In this document: positions 24,280 to 36,149 of the stretch, piece after piece | How the letters are laid out: each line of letters begins with the position of its first letter | Numbering within the stretch: the stretch's first letter is position 1 | NCBI GenBank assembly: GCA_035772405.1 | Contig: JAYKKM010000263.1 | Span: forward strand, 1,503,001-1,567,000 | Direction: 5' to 3' | From: Chrysogorgia sp. JL179-B06 | Lineage: Eukaryota > Cnidaria > Anthozoa > Scleralcyonacea > Chrysogorgiidae | Length of the DNA: 64,000 nucleotides | The notes under the pieces: model-generated | Told to the model about the DNA's origin: nothing | The model's input: only the letters and a program-made list of their open reading frames with translations | Databases searched by the model: none | Made by a program: the position numbers and the translations under genes

Positions 24280-25200
24280 GTAGGAAATTAAATAAAAGAG
24301 AAACGTTCGTAAAGACCAAGAGGATGTGTGGTGCCAAGTTTAAAAATGAGACGCTTCTCTTGCCGTTTGCGGTTATCGTTACCACCTGAGATGGGAAGGA
24401 TGGCACAGACTTTCATGTCTGAAACCAAATGGTTAGAGCTGTTGAAATGGCGGGCTACAGGTTTGTCAACATCATTGTTCCTCACGGAACGAAGATGTTC
24501 AGCAAACCTGCATGTCTGAAAGGCGTCGCCCAATTTCACCGATGTAGATTTTAGGGCATTTATCGCAAGAAATGAAATACATGATGTTGGTGGACGTGCA
24601 TGAAAAAGTATGACGGATTGTGTGGTCGAATTTGGGGGCAGTAATAAATGTAGTGTGATTGAGAAAAGGGCATGTGTTGCAACATCATACGATTTAGTAT
24701 ACCCTCTAAAAGCAGCTCTCCTTTGTGTCACTGTAGGAAACATACTATTAACCCTTCTAACATATTCATCTAATGTGTCCTCACGTAGACGTTTACGTTG
24801 CTTATTTAAAAAGAACCTCATCTCACCAAGTCTATTTCGCCTGTCTAGTCTCTCCAACGAGGCAACCCTCTGTCTAACGAATGACGGGATATCTCTAACC
24901 CTCTGTCTAAAAATACTATCAATAACAGTTTTTCTAGAGTCTTTTCTCAGTAGATCCTCCCGTGTGTACCCTAACTGTTTAGCTTCAGTGAGATAACTCA
25001 CGGACAATCTCCTCATAAAGTTCATATTACTACGCAGTGTCGACAAATCTCTAAGCCTTTTCACGCGAGGAAACTCACTCACCACACGGTCACACCTAAC
25101 GACACCTCCACCCACAACAGGGTCATATCTAACGACACGTCTACGTCCCTCATCCTGCACCCCACGAACTGAGACATGGCTCGAACCTCCCAAACCATGC
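24280..25200 (-). pseudogene. Penelope-like element C-terminus with GIY-YIG remnant
   Basis: A 301-residue open frame on the minus strand (24288-25193) ends in EHLRSVRNNDVDKPVARHFN and FKLGTTHPLGL, the tail that follows the GIY-YIG endonuclease of Penelope-like retroelements. The GIY-YIG core itself (MYFISCDKCPKIYIGEIGRR) sits in another frame at about 24520-24600, so at least two frame changes lie in the domain. The N-terminal part is Arg-rich and resembles the RT-to-endonuclease linker of these elements. The RT is absent here. Confidence 0.7.
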
Positions 25201-25219
25201 GCACATCACCTAGTAGTCT

Positions 25220-25422
25220 CGTATATGAGGGTAACAGCAAATTTTTCACTTTCAAGTGTCTCGATCTACCTGGCGGTAACTGCACATTTTTCACTGTTGA
25301 ATGTTCCATATATTTGCTCAGGTTGGCATATATGGATTCTCAAAATGAAAAATGCGTAGTTACCGCCAGGTAGATAAATCGCGACACTTGAAAGTGAAAA
25401 GTGTGCTGCTACCCTCATATAC
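25220..25422. repeat. Fold-back repeat next to the Penelope fragment
   Basis: Arms 25220-25300 and 25343-25422 pair through TATATGAGGGTAACAGCAAA, TTTCACTTTCAAGTGTC and TACCTGGCGGTAACT, with a loop of about 42 bp. Confidence 0.85.
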
Positions 25423-26328
25423 TATACTACACTTGTCAGCAGTCATAATTTTAATACGCTTCATAAATGTATCCGGCACCGACAAGTGACGCAGTAACAT
25501 ATTGCCTTTAAATTTCAGGAAGATAAAAAGTAAGAAAGGAAAGAAAAACCAGGCATTCAGAAGCGCTTTTGGTAAACTTTCACTTCTCCGTTCAATGGGC
25601 AACAAAGGTAAAGATAAATGCCATAAATTATCAAAATAATTTGTATTACATTTTTGTATTTTTTACTTGTTGATCTTTCATTTTATAGTCATGAAAACAT
25701 GCTTTATATTTATTATATAATTAATATGCCCTGCATGTGTTCGACATGTATGTATAACTACTTTTATTTATTATATACGTCTTAGAAGGTAAGGCCTGTT
25801 TATAGGGATGAAAGTCGGCTGTGATAGAATGGTTGCCCTACCCTGAGTACCTGAATATTTTCAAATTATGTATAGGGCAGCAATTCTTGACTTAAATATT
25901 TTGCCATTTTTAACTCAGATGAACCATTAAATATATTATAATATTAGGGACAGACAATTACATTTTTTGATTAGCTCACCGTGTACCGGAACACAGAATA
26001 TTGCATCATTGACATGTTGGGTTTAGAAGTAGGGTTAGTATTTCTTTATTTCAGGGTTAGGACTAGAGTTTTATTTGGGCTATGGTTAGAGTTTTTTGGA
26101 TCCTGTTCTGCTTCTGAATCCTGAAAAAATAACTTTGATGAGGCGTATGACGTAGTCTGTGTCCATTGTTTACCAGTACACGGTGATGTAACCAATGTTT
26201 TACGGGTGTTGAGCAAGTATGCACAGGGCAAATTGAAAAACCCAACGTACCCCCTTAAAAATATGATGGTCAGTCCATATTGCAATGTAGTTGGTGTTGT
26301 GAATAATAATTTAATTTTTGAATTCCAG
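25423..26328. other. Intergenic or intronic, no gene seen
   Basis: Probably part of an intron 5' of the helicase fragment; the sequence ends with a good acceptor (TTTTTGAATTCCAG at 26315-26328). Confidence 0.45.
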
Positions 26329-27896
26329 ATTGTCCAGTATTGGCTTTGACAGGGACAGCAGATAGAAAGACCCAAGAAACCATTTGCACAGAACTACTTA
26401 TGAAGGAGCCAACAAAATTGTTTGTCAGTCCGAATCGGCCCAATCTTAGGTTTTCAGTGTTGAAAGTGAAGAGAAATATGCTTGCAGAGTTGGATTGGCT
26501 TGTCAGCATGATTGAAGAACATGGCATTAACATGCCTAAAACTATTATATTTTGTGATACTATGTACACCATTGCTAGTGTTGCAAATTATCTTATGATG
26601 CAACTGAAATGTAATGCATTCCACCCAAGTTCATCCAAGAACAGGGAGGACTGCCTTTTGGGAATAATGCACTCTGTCATACATAAGGAGTACAAAGAAA
26701 GACTCTTGAATTCTCTCAAAGGAGAAGGGACAAAGAGAATTGCAATTGCAACTACTTCACTGAGTATGGGAGTAAATTTTCCAAATATCCGTTATCTAAT
26801 CATGTTTAGCCTACCACGAAGTCTCTTGGATTTACATCAAGAAGCAGGACGAGGTGGTATAGATGGCTTATACCAACTGATGTTCAGATAGTTTATTATG
26901 GTCAACAAGTTTCTCACTGTGAGGATGATGTGAGAGAGTTTGTTAACACAACTGGTTGTTACCGGGTAGCAGCTTATTCCAGTGTTGATAAAAACATCAC
27001 TGCCTTACTACCAGCACATCAATGTTGTAATTATTGTTCCAAAACCTGCATTTGTGGCTTTGATGGATGCAATCAACCAAACAAGCTACCTTTAAGGCTG
27101 TTGAACAACATGTCCAACATCATCGATCTAGGATTGTTTCAGAAGAAGAAAAGAGATTGCTTTCAGAATCTTTACAGGAGCTGATGAAGGGTATGTATGC
27201 AGCTACAATGTCACCATTTGGGGCTACTCATATCTGATGTTGTAACAAATTGTCACAACATTTTTACTCGAGATGACATTTATCATTCTAATCCCTACCT
27301 TTTCTAAAATGCATGCCATCAAGATCCTAGGTACAGGTGTATTCTTAGTGACATTTTTGATGACAATGATGAATTGTCATTACACATGAAGCAGTTGGTG
27401 ATCTACAGCACAATAGGAACCTTACGATCTACGATGGAAACCTAGGACGGCGACGTCGTTCAAACAAAACAATCTTTATGCGAAAAACAAAAAGAATGGA
27501 TAATTTTTAGTCCCAAGAGTAATCTCAACGCCGTCCTCGTTCTGTTTACAACGCCACAGAGAATATTTTCACGTCTTTAGGACGACGGTAACTCGCATGA
27601 GATGAGTTGTTCCTTAAGACCGACTTAAACACAGACACTACAATCGTTTTAGAAATATTGAAGCGTTTTGGAGATCATAAAACAAGCTTTTAGTATCAAA
27701 TACGTTAGTCAATCGACCGTGGTTTCATTCTAATGGTAAAATTTATATTGCTTTCACTGCCGTCGCCGTCCTAGGTTGCCGTCGTAGATCGTAAGGTCCC
27801 TACTATTTACGAGGTGACTGGGTTAGACGAGCTCATCAAAATGAGTGACTACCATGAGTTGGATTGTGAATTTGAGAAACTAGATATTTTAGAATA
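26329..27896 (+). pseudogene. RecQ-like DNA helicase, C-terminal half, broken
   Basis: After a splice acceptor the frame reads CPVLALTGTADRKTQ (helicase motif III region), TIIFCDT (IV), IAIATTSLSMGVNFPNIRYL (V) and HQEAGRGG (VI), as in RecQ-family 3'-5' helicases. The next frame gives YYGQQVSHCEDDVREF and a zinc-ribbon-like CCNYCSKTCICGFDGC, typical of a RecQ-like family expanded in cnidarians and other invertebrates. Frame breaks lie at about 26865-26885, 27080-27100 and 27305. Coding-like sequence continues to 27412 (RDDIYHSNPYLF; DIFDDNDELSLHMKQL). A MITE interrupts it at 27416-27800, and it ends with YEVTGLDELIKMSDYHEL and a stop at 27896. The ATP-binding half is not seen upstream. Confidence 0.8.
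27416..27800. mobile_element. MITE with about 38-bp inverted ends in the helicase pseudogene
   Basis: Ends GGAACCTTACGATCTACGAT and the inverted GTCGTAGATCGTAAGGTCCC, extending to CCTAGGACGGCGAC on both sides. TA flanks both ends (27414-27415 and 27801-27802), pointing to a Tc1/mariner-type TA duplication. No coding capacity. Confidence 0.85.
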
Positions 27897-28278
27897 ATCC
27901 TGTGGCAAATTTTTTCTACTAACTTCTGTTTCTGATGGCTGGAGGACGATATACAGTTAGTAAGACGGCGAACGATAAGTACAGTTATAATATTAAAATT
28001 TAAAATATAACAAAATATTATAGCTACATGTACCCTTGAGTTTTCTGCATATTCACATATTTCTAGTATTGTCGAATGTAACAGTTCACCAACTACCATG
28101 GTTACCATTGGTCAAATCTGTTGATAATATGTTTGATTAGGTTTAACCTCGCTCATTATTGGAAAGGTTTAGCATGTTTTTACTGAATAGCCATTATAAC
28201 AGATGTTCAAAATACGAACCTAATCAAACATGGAAGTGAGATTATTAGCTGGTTTGACCAAATGCTATTCCACTTCTC

Positions 28279-30760
28279 CTATTTATATTTTACACAAGAG
28301 CCAATGGAACCAGGATATTTACAAACACTATGATAAAATTTACTATCTATGTACAGGTATATATAATATAAAATAAATACATATAATTTAAAGAAATAAT
28401 ATTTATTTATTGTAATATGTTCAGTCAATATCCAGTTGTGTAGATCCCTGTAGTCAAGACCTTTTAATAAATTTGAAGAAATCTTAGGGTATGATGGGTG
28501 TCCCTTTCTTCCAGCTTCCTGCTTGAAGGCTTTTATCTGCAGCAGGTCTTTAGTAATCAGTTCTACAGTTGTTTCTGGATTCCCTTTTGACCGATATCCA
28601 ACATTAGAATTGATTTCACAGTCATTGTCTATGTTCTCCAAAATGCAATCCATAGTCTCCAGTGTGTTGGCTAACCGTGTAGCAGATCTTTCATTAAGGT
28701 CTGCTCCGAGTGACCTCCATATTGTTTTAACAATCTTGTTAAGTTTCCATCCTTAGGTCAAGAGGGATGTTCCCACCAACTTTGCCATGCTTGCTAAAAA
28801 ATATGTTCCATTTTAGATTATGTGCATCTGCTTCAGATAAAATACTGTCAATTTGCACTAAATACATTAGAATTGTATAAGAGTATTTAACCTTCCATTT
28901 GTTTTAAAAAGTAGAAGAGCAAATTTGTATCGGTCATGTAACCTTTCACCATCACCTTCCTTTATGGCATCATTGAATTCCAACATCATTAGGCCAAAGG
29001 AAAGCTTTGACTTATGATAATTAAATAAGTAGTCCTCTGCAGGTGTGCTACTTGCTGTCAGATTGGTGTCGGTTTCTTGCTGCTGAGGTGATGCTGGATG
29101 CTTTTTACATTCGTGCCTAAGACAAAAATTGAATTCTGTCAATGGATAATAAAAATACATGCAGAATAAAAATACAAGTTATCATTCACATGAATATCAA
29201 AATAATCCAAATTACTTGTTTCTTATGGCTGTCGTTGAAGTCCACAAGAAAATAGGCAGTGATAAAAACCAAGGCTGTCTCTGTCACTTGATGTGTACCT
29301 TTCAGAAATATACCCATGCTGGGTGACCTCATGTCTAAAATAGTTTAACAAAATTAAGTTCAGATAAAAAATATTCCTTGCTGTTTTTTGTAATAGTTCA
29401 TGGGCAAAAAAGACGGGCCAAAAAAACTTAGCAACCATTAATTTATTTTTATCCTACAAGATTCTGAGTACCATACTTGCTTCACACGCATTAAGTAATG
29501 GACACAATTCTTATTGCATCCTTCAATGCGACAGGCAAATCCATCATTTAATGTTTCACCAAGGTTTTGTATTTGTTGCACCAAAGGTTCCACTTCAAAA
29601 TTAATCAGATATTTATGAACATACTGAACACACAATTCCAAGAGCCATTTACTTCTGAAGTCTTTTGGGTTATCTTTATCAGGTACTTTATAGTTGGGTA
29701 CATCTATGGAGTGAAAGGTTCAATACATTAACTTATTGCTGCCTAGCCATAGGCTAGCTGGAGGGGTTTCTCCTTGACAAATAAAAAATCTGGCATTATA
29801 CAGAATAAAATAAGAAATAATGCTTTTGGCTGGCTCAGGCAGGAAGGGGTTAATATAATATCTACAAAGACAAGTGGAATAATATGGAGGACAAAACAAT
29901 GATATTTTTTGCTAAAGAATAATTTTTAATAATCAATAAAAAGTATTCTAATATTGTTCTGCCATCCAGGTTGGGATTTACTGCGAGGGGTGTATAAATG
30001 CACGTCCAAGTGGTAATCATAAAGGCTCAATAAAATCTTTATTATTTTTAAGAAATAACAAACCTGATAAGTAGCTCATTCCAGACATTTCCATGAAAGA
30101 AGCACAATTGTGTGCCTCAATTTCACATTTATGAAATAATTTCACATTTATGAAATTCTTTATATTCATTATAATGGTTTTCCACTCCTTTGGCAGCATT
30201 ATACTTGCCCGATCGGTTCATACTGGCACGGAAGGTTCCAATTTCAGCTGGTGAAGCATTGGATACAAAACTATCAAATTCAACCGGAAAGAAATCATAC
30301 AATGTAATTATTTTATGAAGTGGTTGATGGTTTGATAGCCACAGTATGATGTTCAACATGATGGTATTAATACAGTAGTTGAATCACAAACCATATACGA
30401 ATTCAATTGTGCATGCCAATCGGCAAACTCCGTTCAGAGTCCCTCCAATCTGTCATGTGGGTTGTTCCCATCTTGGAAGGTCCATTGAGTATTTCTGGCT
30501 CTCGCTTCAAACAATTGGTCACCGTACTGTCTGGATCATGAATTTATTGACTGCATCTGAGCAGGATTGCACATATTTGTCTTGATTAGACATAAGAAAT
30601 TGAGCCATTTCACTTGCAACATTTGGATTATGAAACTGCAGTCCAAGGCAGCACTGCAAGAGATGATAACAATAATTAGGAACATCATGATGGATCTCAT
30701 TATAATTTAGTAACCTGATCATCACCACCTACTCTTTTAATTTTGTAAAATTATAAGTTC
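28279..30760 (-). pseudogene. DUF6589-like gene, several exons, broken
   Basis: Minus-strand pieces in 5'-3' order: NVASEMAQFLMSNQDKYVQS (about 30640); GDQLFEARARNTQW followed by DRLEGL (about 30440-30530), the signature block of this family; segments at 30129-30340; a Cys/His block FACRIEGCNKNCVHYLMRVK (about 29480) ending at a donor; two alternative-looking exons each starting RHE (HEVTQHG at about 29325, HECKKHP at about 29105) after AG acceptors; SFGLMMLEFNDAIKEGDGER (about 28985); and GKVGGNIPLDLRM, then IWRSLGADLNERSATRLANT to 28400. The frame breaks inside the IPLDLRME motif (about 28755) and a stop lies after DRLEGL. The molecular function of DUF6589 is not established to my knowledge; copies are repeated in many animal genomes and look transposon-linked. 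The gene faces the RecQ-like pseudogene. Confidence 0.65.
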
Positions 30761-31316
30761 AGTCATCTACAGTACTTGAAATGAGCACTGCCTGTTGCTT
30801 TCAATTTTTTTAGGGGAGATAAAAACCATGATCATGTTATGAGGGTGATACATAACAATTAAAAACTGATAAACTGTTTCCCTCCAAAATTGGTGATACA
30901 CAGTTCAAAGATGGGCCAGGGCTCTATCATGAATCATGAACAGAAATGTAGCATGTGGATTATGCTAGTTTATGTCACATACACTTTTGTCACAGCACGC
31001 GGCCTGGTGGTAATAAGAGAAGATGATATCAACCCACAGTCCTACGAATTCATACACATAGGTACTTACAGTTTCTCATTTAGTTGCCATTTCCTTGGAG
31101 TACTTATGAGGCGTGTGATAGATGACCACATCTTGCAGATGTTGAAACGTATGCATATACTTGCAAATTACTCTGCTTGTTAATACAGCCCATCTTTGGA
31201 TCAACCTTTCTCGAATTGGTCCAACAGGAAGCAGATCAACTAGTTGTACATTCTTCTTTCCCTCTCCCTTCGCCCGCATTCCGCCTCGCCCGCCCTGCTG
31301 CCCGCTGCCCCAACCC

Positions 31317-31537
31317 CTATAGACGACTTTCATAATGGCTGCCATTTTAAATATTCTTTTATGTGCATATAAATTAGTCTTTACTCTACCAACTGTGGTC
31401 TTTACAACCTCGTTACCAAGCAAAATTCTTTTGAATTGCTGACATGCAAACGAGGCCATAAAGGCTAATTTAGATGCACATAAAGGAATATTTAAAATAT
31501 TTAAATTAGCAGCCATTATGAAAGTCGTCTATGTACC
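31317..31537. repeat. Fold-back repeat
   Basis: TAGACGACTTTCATAATGGC near 31319 pairs with GCCATTATGAAAGTCGTCTA ending at 31531; arms include the TTCTTTTATGTGCATATAAA / TTAGATGCACATAAAGGAA blocks. Arm length about 60-75 bp. Confidence 0.85.
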
Positions 31538-31982
31538 CATGAAGAATAATTTTCAAAATTCTAATTATTAAAAGCGAGAATCGGCCAAAAATCCTATATA
31601 AGCCCATAATCTCCAATACACATGGACTCAAGACTCTTTGCTGAAGACGGTTCAAGCTTGAACCGAAATTTACAGAATTCTCTTGAATTAGCACCTTAAT
31701 TTTATAGAATTTTTTGCTGATTGTGGCTTTATAATTGATTAGAATCTTTTCAAATTTTCCTTTGTGGCTACTCAAACCATTAACTCATGTCCAACGAGCT
31801 TTGCAATAGAGTGCTAACATGCAATAGAGTGCTACCCTGGTTAGAGATCTGATCCAACTAAAACTACTTTAAATAGGTCACCACACAATGCAGATATCTC
31901 CCTGGAAATTAAAGTGTAAAATGTGTATGGGGCCAGCACACAAAGTGGGTATCTTTCTCAAACTCGTTGCTATAACATAATA

Positions 31983-32187
31983 TATAATAAAGTTCTAACG
32001 TTGTTATTATCACAATATATACACAGAATAATTTACATGAGTGCATAAATCAACAACACAACATCATTAATTACAGAGGTGCCTCTGTAATTATATATCT
32101 AGGCTTTATGCACTCGTGTAAATTACCTGTACTCTCTGAAGATGTTGTGATATTAACAACGAAACGTTAGAACTTTATTAAATATGA
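31983..32187. repeat. Fold-back repeat
   Basis: TAATAAAGTTCTAACGTTGT at the left and ACGTTAGAACTTTATTA at the right, plus inner GAGTGCATAAA / TTTATGCACTC and TTACAGAGG / CCTCTGTAA pairs. The GAAACGTTAGAACTTTATTA end is a common invertebrate repeat style. Confidence 0.75.
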
Positions 32188-32879
32188 TTTTACTGTTGTG
32201 TTCGTCTCCATGGCGTTCATGAAAATAACATGCACTTTGGTCGTTATATCCGTTAAACATGCAGTCAGACTTATTTTTACGGTCATTTGAATTTATGTGC
32301 ACGATGCGATGTATTACATTTATAAAGCGGGGCTTATATGTAGTTCCCCTGTGTAGAATTCTAAACTTAAATTTCCCGCGAACTAGCGGCTAAATACAGA
32401 AATTGCACATCCACTTTATAGTAGATTACACCAAGTCCTGAATATACGGTGTATATTAGTATTATCAGTATTAGGGTTATTTTTTAGGTTTCCTGTACTT
32501 AAACAGGTTTGCGAAACGAAAAAACAATTTGGTTAACGAGGTGGATAATAATAACCGACCACAAAACAACAAAGATCCTAACCCCCAGGGTCGCCACCTA
32601 CCTATACTATCAAGTTTTGTGATTGGTTGATTAAAACAATAGACAATAGTCTATATAATAGTCAATATAATAGATTATATAGTAGATTAAAATAATTGAC
32701 AATAGTCAACCACAAAAAATTAACCAATGTCCTAACCCTAACCACTTTTGTTCCAGGTACGTATTTACTGAACCCCCGCTTTACGAGTTTTCTATATTTA
32801 GGTTAGGGTTAGAAAACGCGTTAGGCCGTTGATTCCAATTCGTGGAACGGTGAATAATTTTAACGTTCTCAAAGTCGAA

Positions 32880-33230
32880 ATCATGTTGTGTGGCGTGATG
32901 ATGTGCCGCGATTAAGGAGTTCTTATCGTTGTTTATCAGAGCTCGTTTATGTTCTTTTGTTCGGGTCTTTAATTACTTCTGCGCATCCTCCCATGTGGTG
33001 GTTCAGGTATGTCAACGATATTCATTCTTGTATTTCCCGTACTCACATCACTAGTTTCTATAACCACCTTAACTCCATCGACAAACACATTCAGTTCACA
33101 AGAGAGGATGAGAATGATGGTTGCATCGCTTTTCTTGATACGAAAACCAAACGCGTTCCGAACTATTTTGGGAAATTCCAAAGTGGCGTTTTTCCACATA
33201 ATAGACCAAAAAGAACAGCAATATAGAATG
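32880..33230 (+). pseudogene. Penelope-like reverse transcriptase fragment
   Basis: Frame 32888-33226 reads WWFRYVNDIHSC, equivalent to the YVDD catalytic box of Penelope-like RTs (first Asp changed to Asn), then HLNSIDKHIQFTREDENDG and IAFLDTK, the conserved block that follows it. Only this palm segment survives. Confidence 0.65.
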
Positions 33231-33423
33231 AACTTTTCTTTACGATCAAATTATTCATATTGTGCAAACAAAATCAGCAAGAAAAAGTATTAGCATAAAA
33301 CGTCCAATATGGTTTAATACACAAGACTTGCTATACTAACAAGTTCATCAGACACAACTACATCACACAACCAATATTAATGTCGATGGGAATATGCGCA
33401 CAAAATATTGCATTAGACTGAAT

Positions 33424-33660
33424 GAATGAAATCATGATGAAATAGGGGAGGCAAAAATGTTGCCACTCCGATGTAAATCTGTTAGCAAAATCATATAATA
33501 TAAACACATGGAAGAAATAGGGGAGGCAAAATGTTTGCCACTTCTATGCCAATCTGTTTGCAAAATCTTATTATATATCTTATTATATATCTTATTATAA
33601 ACATATATGAATGAAATAGGGGAGGCAAAATGTTTGCCACTTCTATATAAATTACTTTTC
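33424..33660. repeat. Three-copy tandem repeat of about 85 bp
   Basis: Each unit has GAAATAGGGGAGGCAAAATG, TTTGCCACTTCTAT, then an AT-rich segment; copies start near 33435, 33515 and 33610. TTATTATATATC is itself repeated in the middle unit. Confidence 0.8.
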
Positions 33661-33714
33661 AAAAGTGGATAGAATTAAGTTCATGGTATTGTTTTTGCAC
33701 AGGATAACTTTTTC

Positions 33715-34214
33715 TCACTTGTCTTTGTCAGATTTTTCCATGGACAAGAATTTTGATAGTCTTCTTGAGATAACAAATTGCTCATCGTTTTTACAAATGG
33801 CCACTGAATTCCGATTACATTCCAATGCATCTACCACGCACGAACCTAGACAAAAAGAATAAAGGTTTAGCTGAAAATCCTCAAAGTTTGGCTGAGGACT
33901 TGTATAAATAAGGCACAATATAATCAATGTAGTAGCAATATGGTACAATTATTCAAAGTAACAAGTTCTGTTCTTTTATAGCATTTCAACTATAATACCT
34001 TGGGAAGAGCTAACATCTAGTATCCAATCATCTTGGTAGGAAAATCTCCTAATCATCTCCCCGTAAATTTCCTGATCACTGCCAGCATTTGCACATATGA
34101 GTTTCCCCATATGTGTAGTATGCTGGATATTAAAATGCTCAGCTAGCATTTGTCGACCTACTGCTGCATGGTAGACCAGGAATGCACAGATAGATTGAAC
34201 CATTCCAAGATTAC
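33715..34214 (-). CDS. Possible DNA methyltransferase-like protein, last two exons
   Basis: Minus strand: exon 33999-34214 (acceptor TTTAG before GTAATCTTGG, donor CAAG/GTATTA) and last exon 33715-33845 (acceptor TTTGTCTAG, stop at 33715). Joined by their splice sites, the reading contains ILDVSSSQG across the first exon's end and then ALECNRNSVAICKNDEQF. This matches the layout of a SAM-binding motif I followed by the Arg-Asn and acidic positions (GRNVVAIEKD style) of DNA amino-methyltransferase-like proteins, but the Gly-rich loop is altered (SSSQGS). Upstream exons were not found. Function therefore uncertain; it may be a degraded or non-catalytic member. Confidence 0.4.
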
Positions 34215-36149
34215 CTAAATTTCACAAGTCAGACATTAAATAAATGAAGGTTCTTGGTGTACAGTAATCTTGATATTGACTTTCAGTTATATAGCATTCT
34301 GTCACCAAAATAGAATGACCCTCAGATCATGGCTTGACACTAGCATCAAGCTTTAAAGGGGCATCTTTTAAAAGGGCAAATGTATCTTAATTTTGCCACG
34401 GGTGCTAGATATTGATAATTTTTTATGCGTCATCGCCCTGAGCATCAATCAAGGTCATTCAGATTTGATAGGTGATTTGAAAATACTAATTAATTTTTGG
34501 TTGTGTTATTTTTAAAAACACTATATAGCAAATCCTACTCTTGCCAAATGAATGTCCCCAAGATCATGCCTTGATATACAATACAGTACAGTACCAAAAC
34601 ACAATCCCAGCTCATTTCAATCATAATTATAAAAATGATCATACGCAAAATAGGGAATATTTAAGCTGATAATTCCATCTTGGGTGAAACCAAAGGTTGA
34701 CTCTAATATTACAAATTGAGACTTAAATTTTGTAATATTGTATGAAGATGAGCCCAATAGGTGCTTTATAAATTATCAACCACAATCCTTTGCACGTGAA
34801 TCGGGATTCTCTTTCACACTTATTTCGATTGCCGTTGTCGGTCAGTCAGTGCCACAGTTGCAAAGCTTAAACTTTAGATGAGTAAGTTCAATTTCTAACT
34901 TGAAATATATGGAAACAATTTTCTTTCATCTATCTAAAACAATCACAACTTTTACCAGTTGTTTTCGCGTGTGTGGGTTTCATATTTCTCACTCCGGCTG
35001 TATACAATGTGTTTATGTATTCTACCGTATATATGTTTAGATAAATTCTGCGCCGGAGACGACTATCGTATCCGTCTATCGCCTCGTGTCATCGATCAAC
35101 AATTTGAATCAGCATTGAATTTCTGTTTTGTGTCTCTGCCTCGTGTCATCAGAAATTCGAAACCATGTCCCCAGTACGCCTGAAAACTGTGAGGGAGTCA
35201 TTAGAAACAGATTAACTGAGTCATATCCATTAATTTCAATATTTTGTTAGCCATTGGCAGTTTACCGTTATCATTCAGTTCTCATGACACAAACAATTGC
35301 GCTCAATTCGCCTTCGATTCTCCACTTTGCCTTAATTAAATCCACCCAAAATAAGCTGAGGATACCCCCCTTCTGTTGCCTTACTCGGGTTCAGGTCTCG
35401 ACATCCGGTTGTTCTCAGCACTCCAAAATTGCACAGAACTCTGCGCAGCACTTACTACCAATTGGTAACCTAGTTATATCAAACAAAATATCTTAACACA
35501 AAGATGTTTCTTTTTATGTAAACAGTGAAAATGTTGCTGTCCTACATTATAAAATAATGGACTGTCACATGAAGCTAATAGCGACGACAATTGATTGGAC
35601 GATTATATGGGACGGTAGAATAAGTAAATAATGTAAGCTACTATTAAAGTTGTATGATCATGGAGTTTTGTTTGAGGACAATTTGGAAAGTACAGTTACT
35701 ACAGTATATATGTGCACAGTGCAAGTAAAACCTGATATCAACTGTGCGCTGTGCACAATTGAGCTCAAATAATTGTTTTAAACGTACGGTAATGTCAAGA
35801 CAAAACATATTGGTGCTGACCTCGTGATGATGATCATCCAGTGTCCAGTGAGTACAAACAGTTGCGAGATCTTTGACTTCAACAACTCCATAGAACATAA
35901 TTTCTTTACCAAAGTTACACATGTTTTATCCCAGCAACTATATAACCCGGGCGATGATCGAGGATGACCATGAAGTATTTGAATCAGAATTTTGCCATAG
36001 AATGCCCTCCCTAACCAAAATTTTGTCCAAAACCATATTGTCATCATAACATGAAGTAGTAACCGATTCCCTTAATGTGACTGCTGACCAACAAGATTTC
36101 ATATCGCGTTTTCAATCTAAGTAAGAATAATATTGGATGTTTTAGTCTG
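34215..36149. other. Intergenic or intronic, no gene seen
   Basis: AT-rich. A short inverted repeat (GTGCACAGTGC / GCGCTGTGCAC, about 35711-35755) is visible. Open frames such as 34959-35183 lack recognisable domains. Confidence 0.4.

Noticed and set aside
24288..25193. Intact 301-residue host gene
   Set aside because: The GIY-YIG core is in a different frame in the middle, so the long frame is a mosaic of in-frame and out-of-frame Penelope sequence.
32560..32800. Unrecorded gene before the Penelope fragment
   Set aside because: Contains AACCCTAACC-like words and stops in all frames; no motif.
33424..33660. CRISPR-like or promoter array
   Set aside because: Three whole-unit tandem copies; the variable part is low-complexity AT, not spacers.
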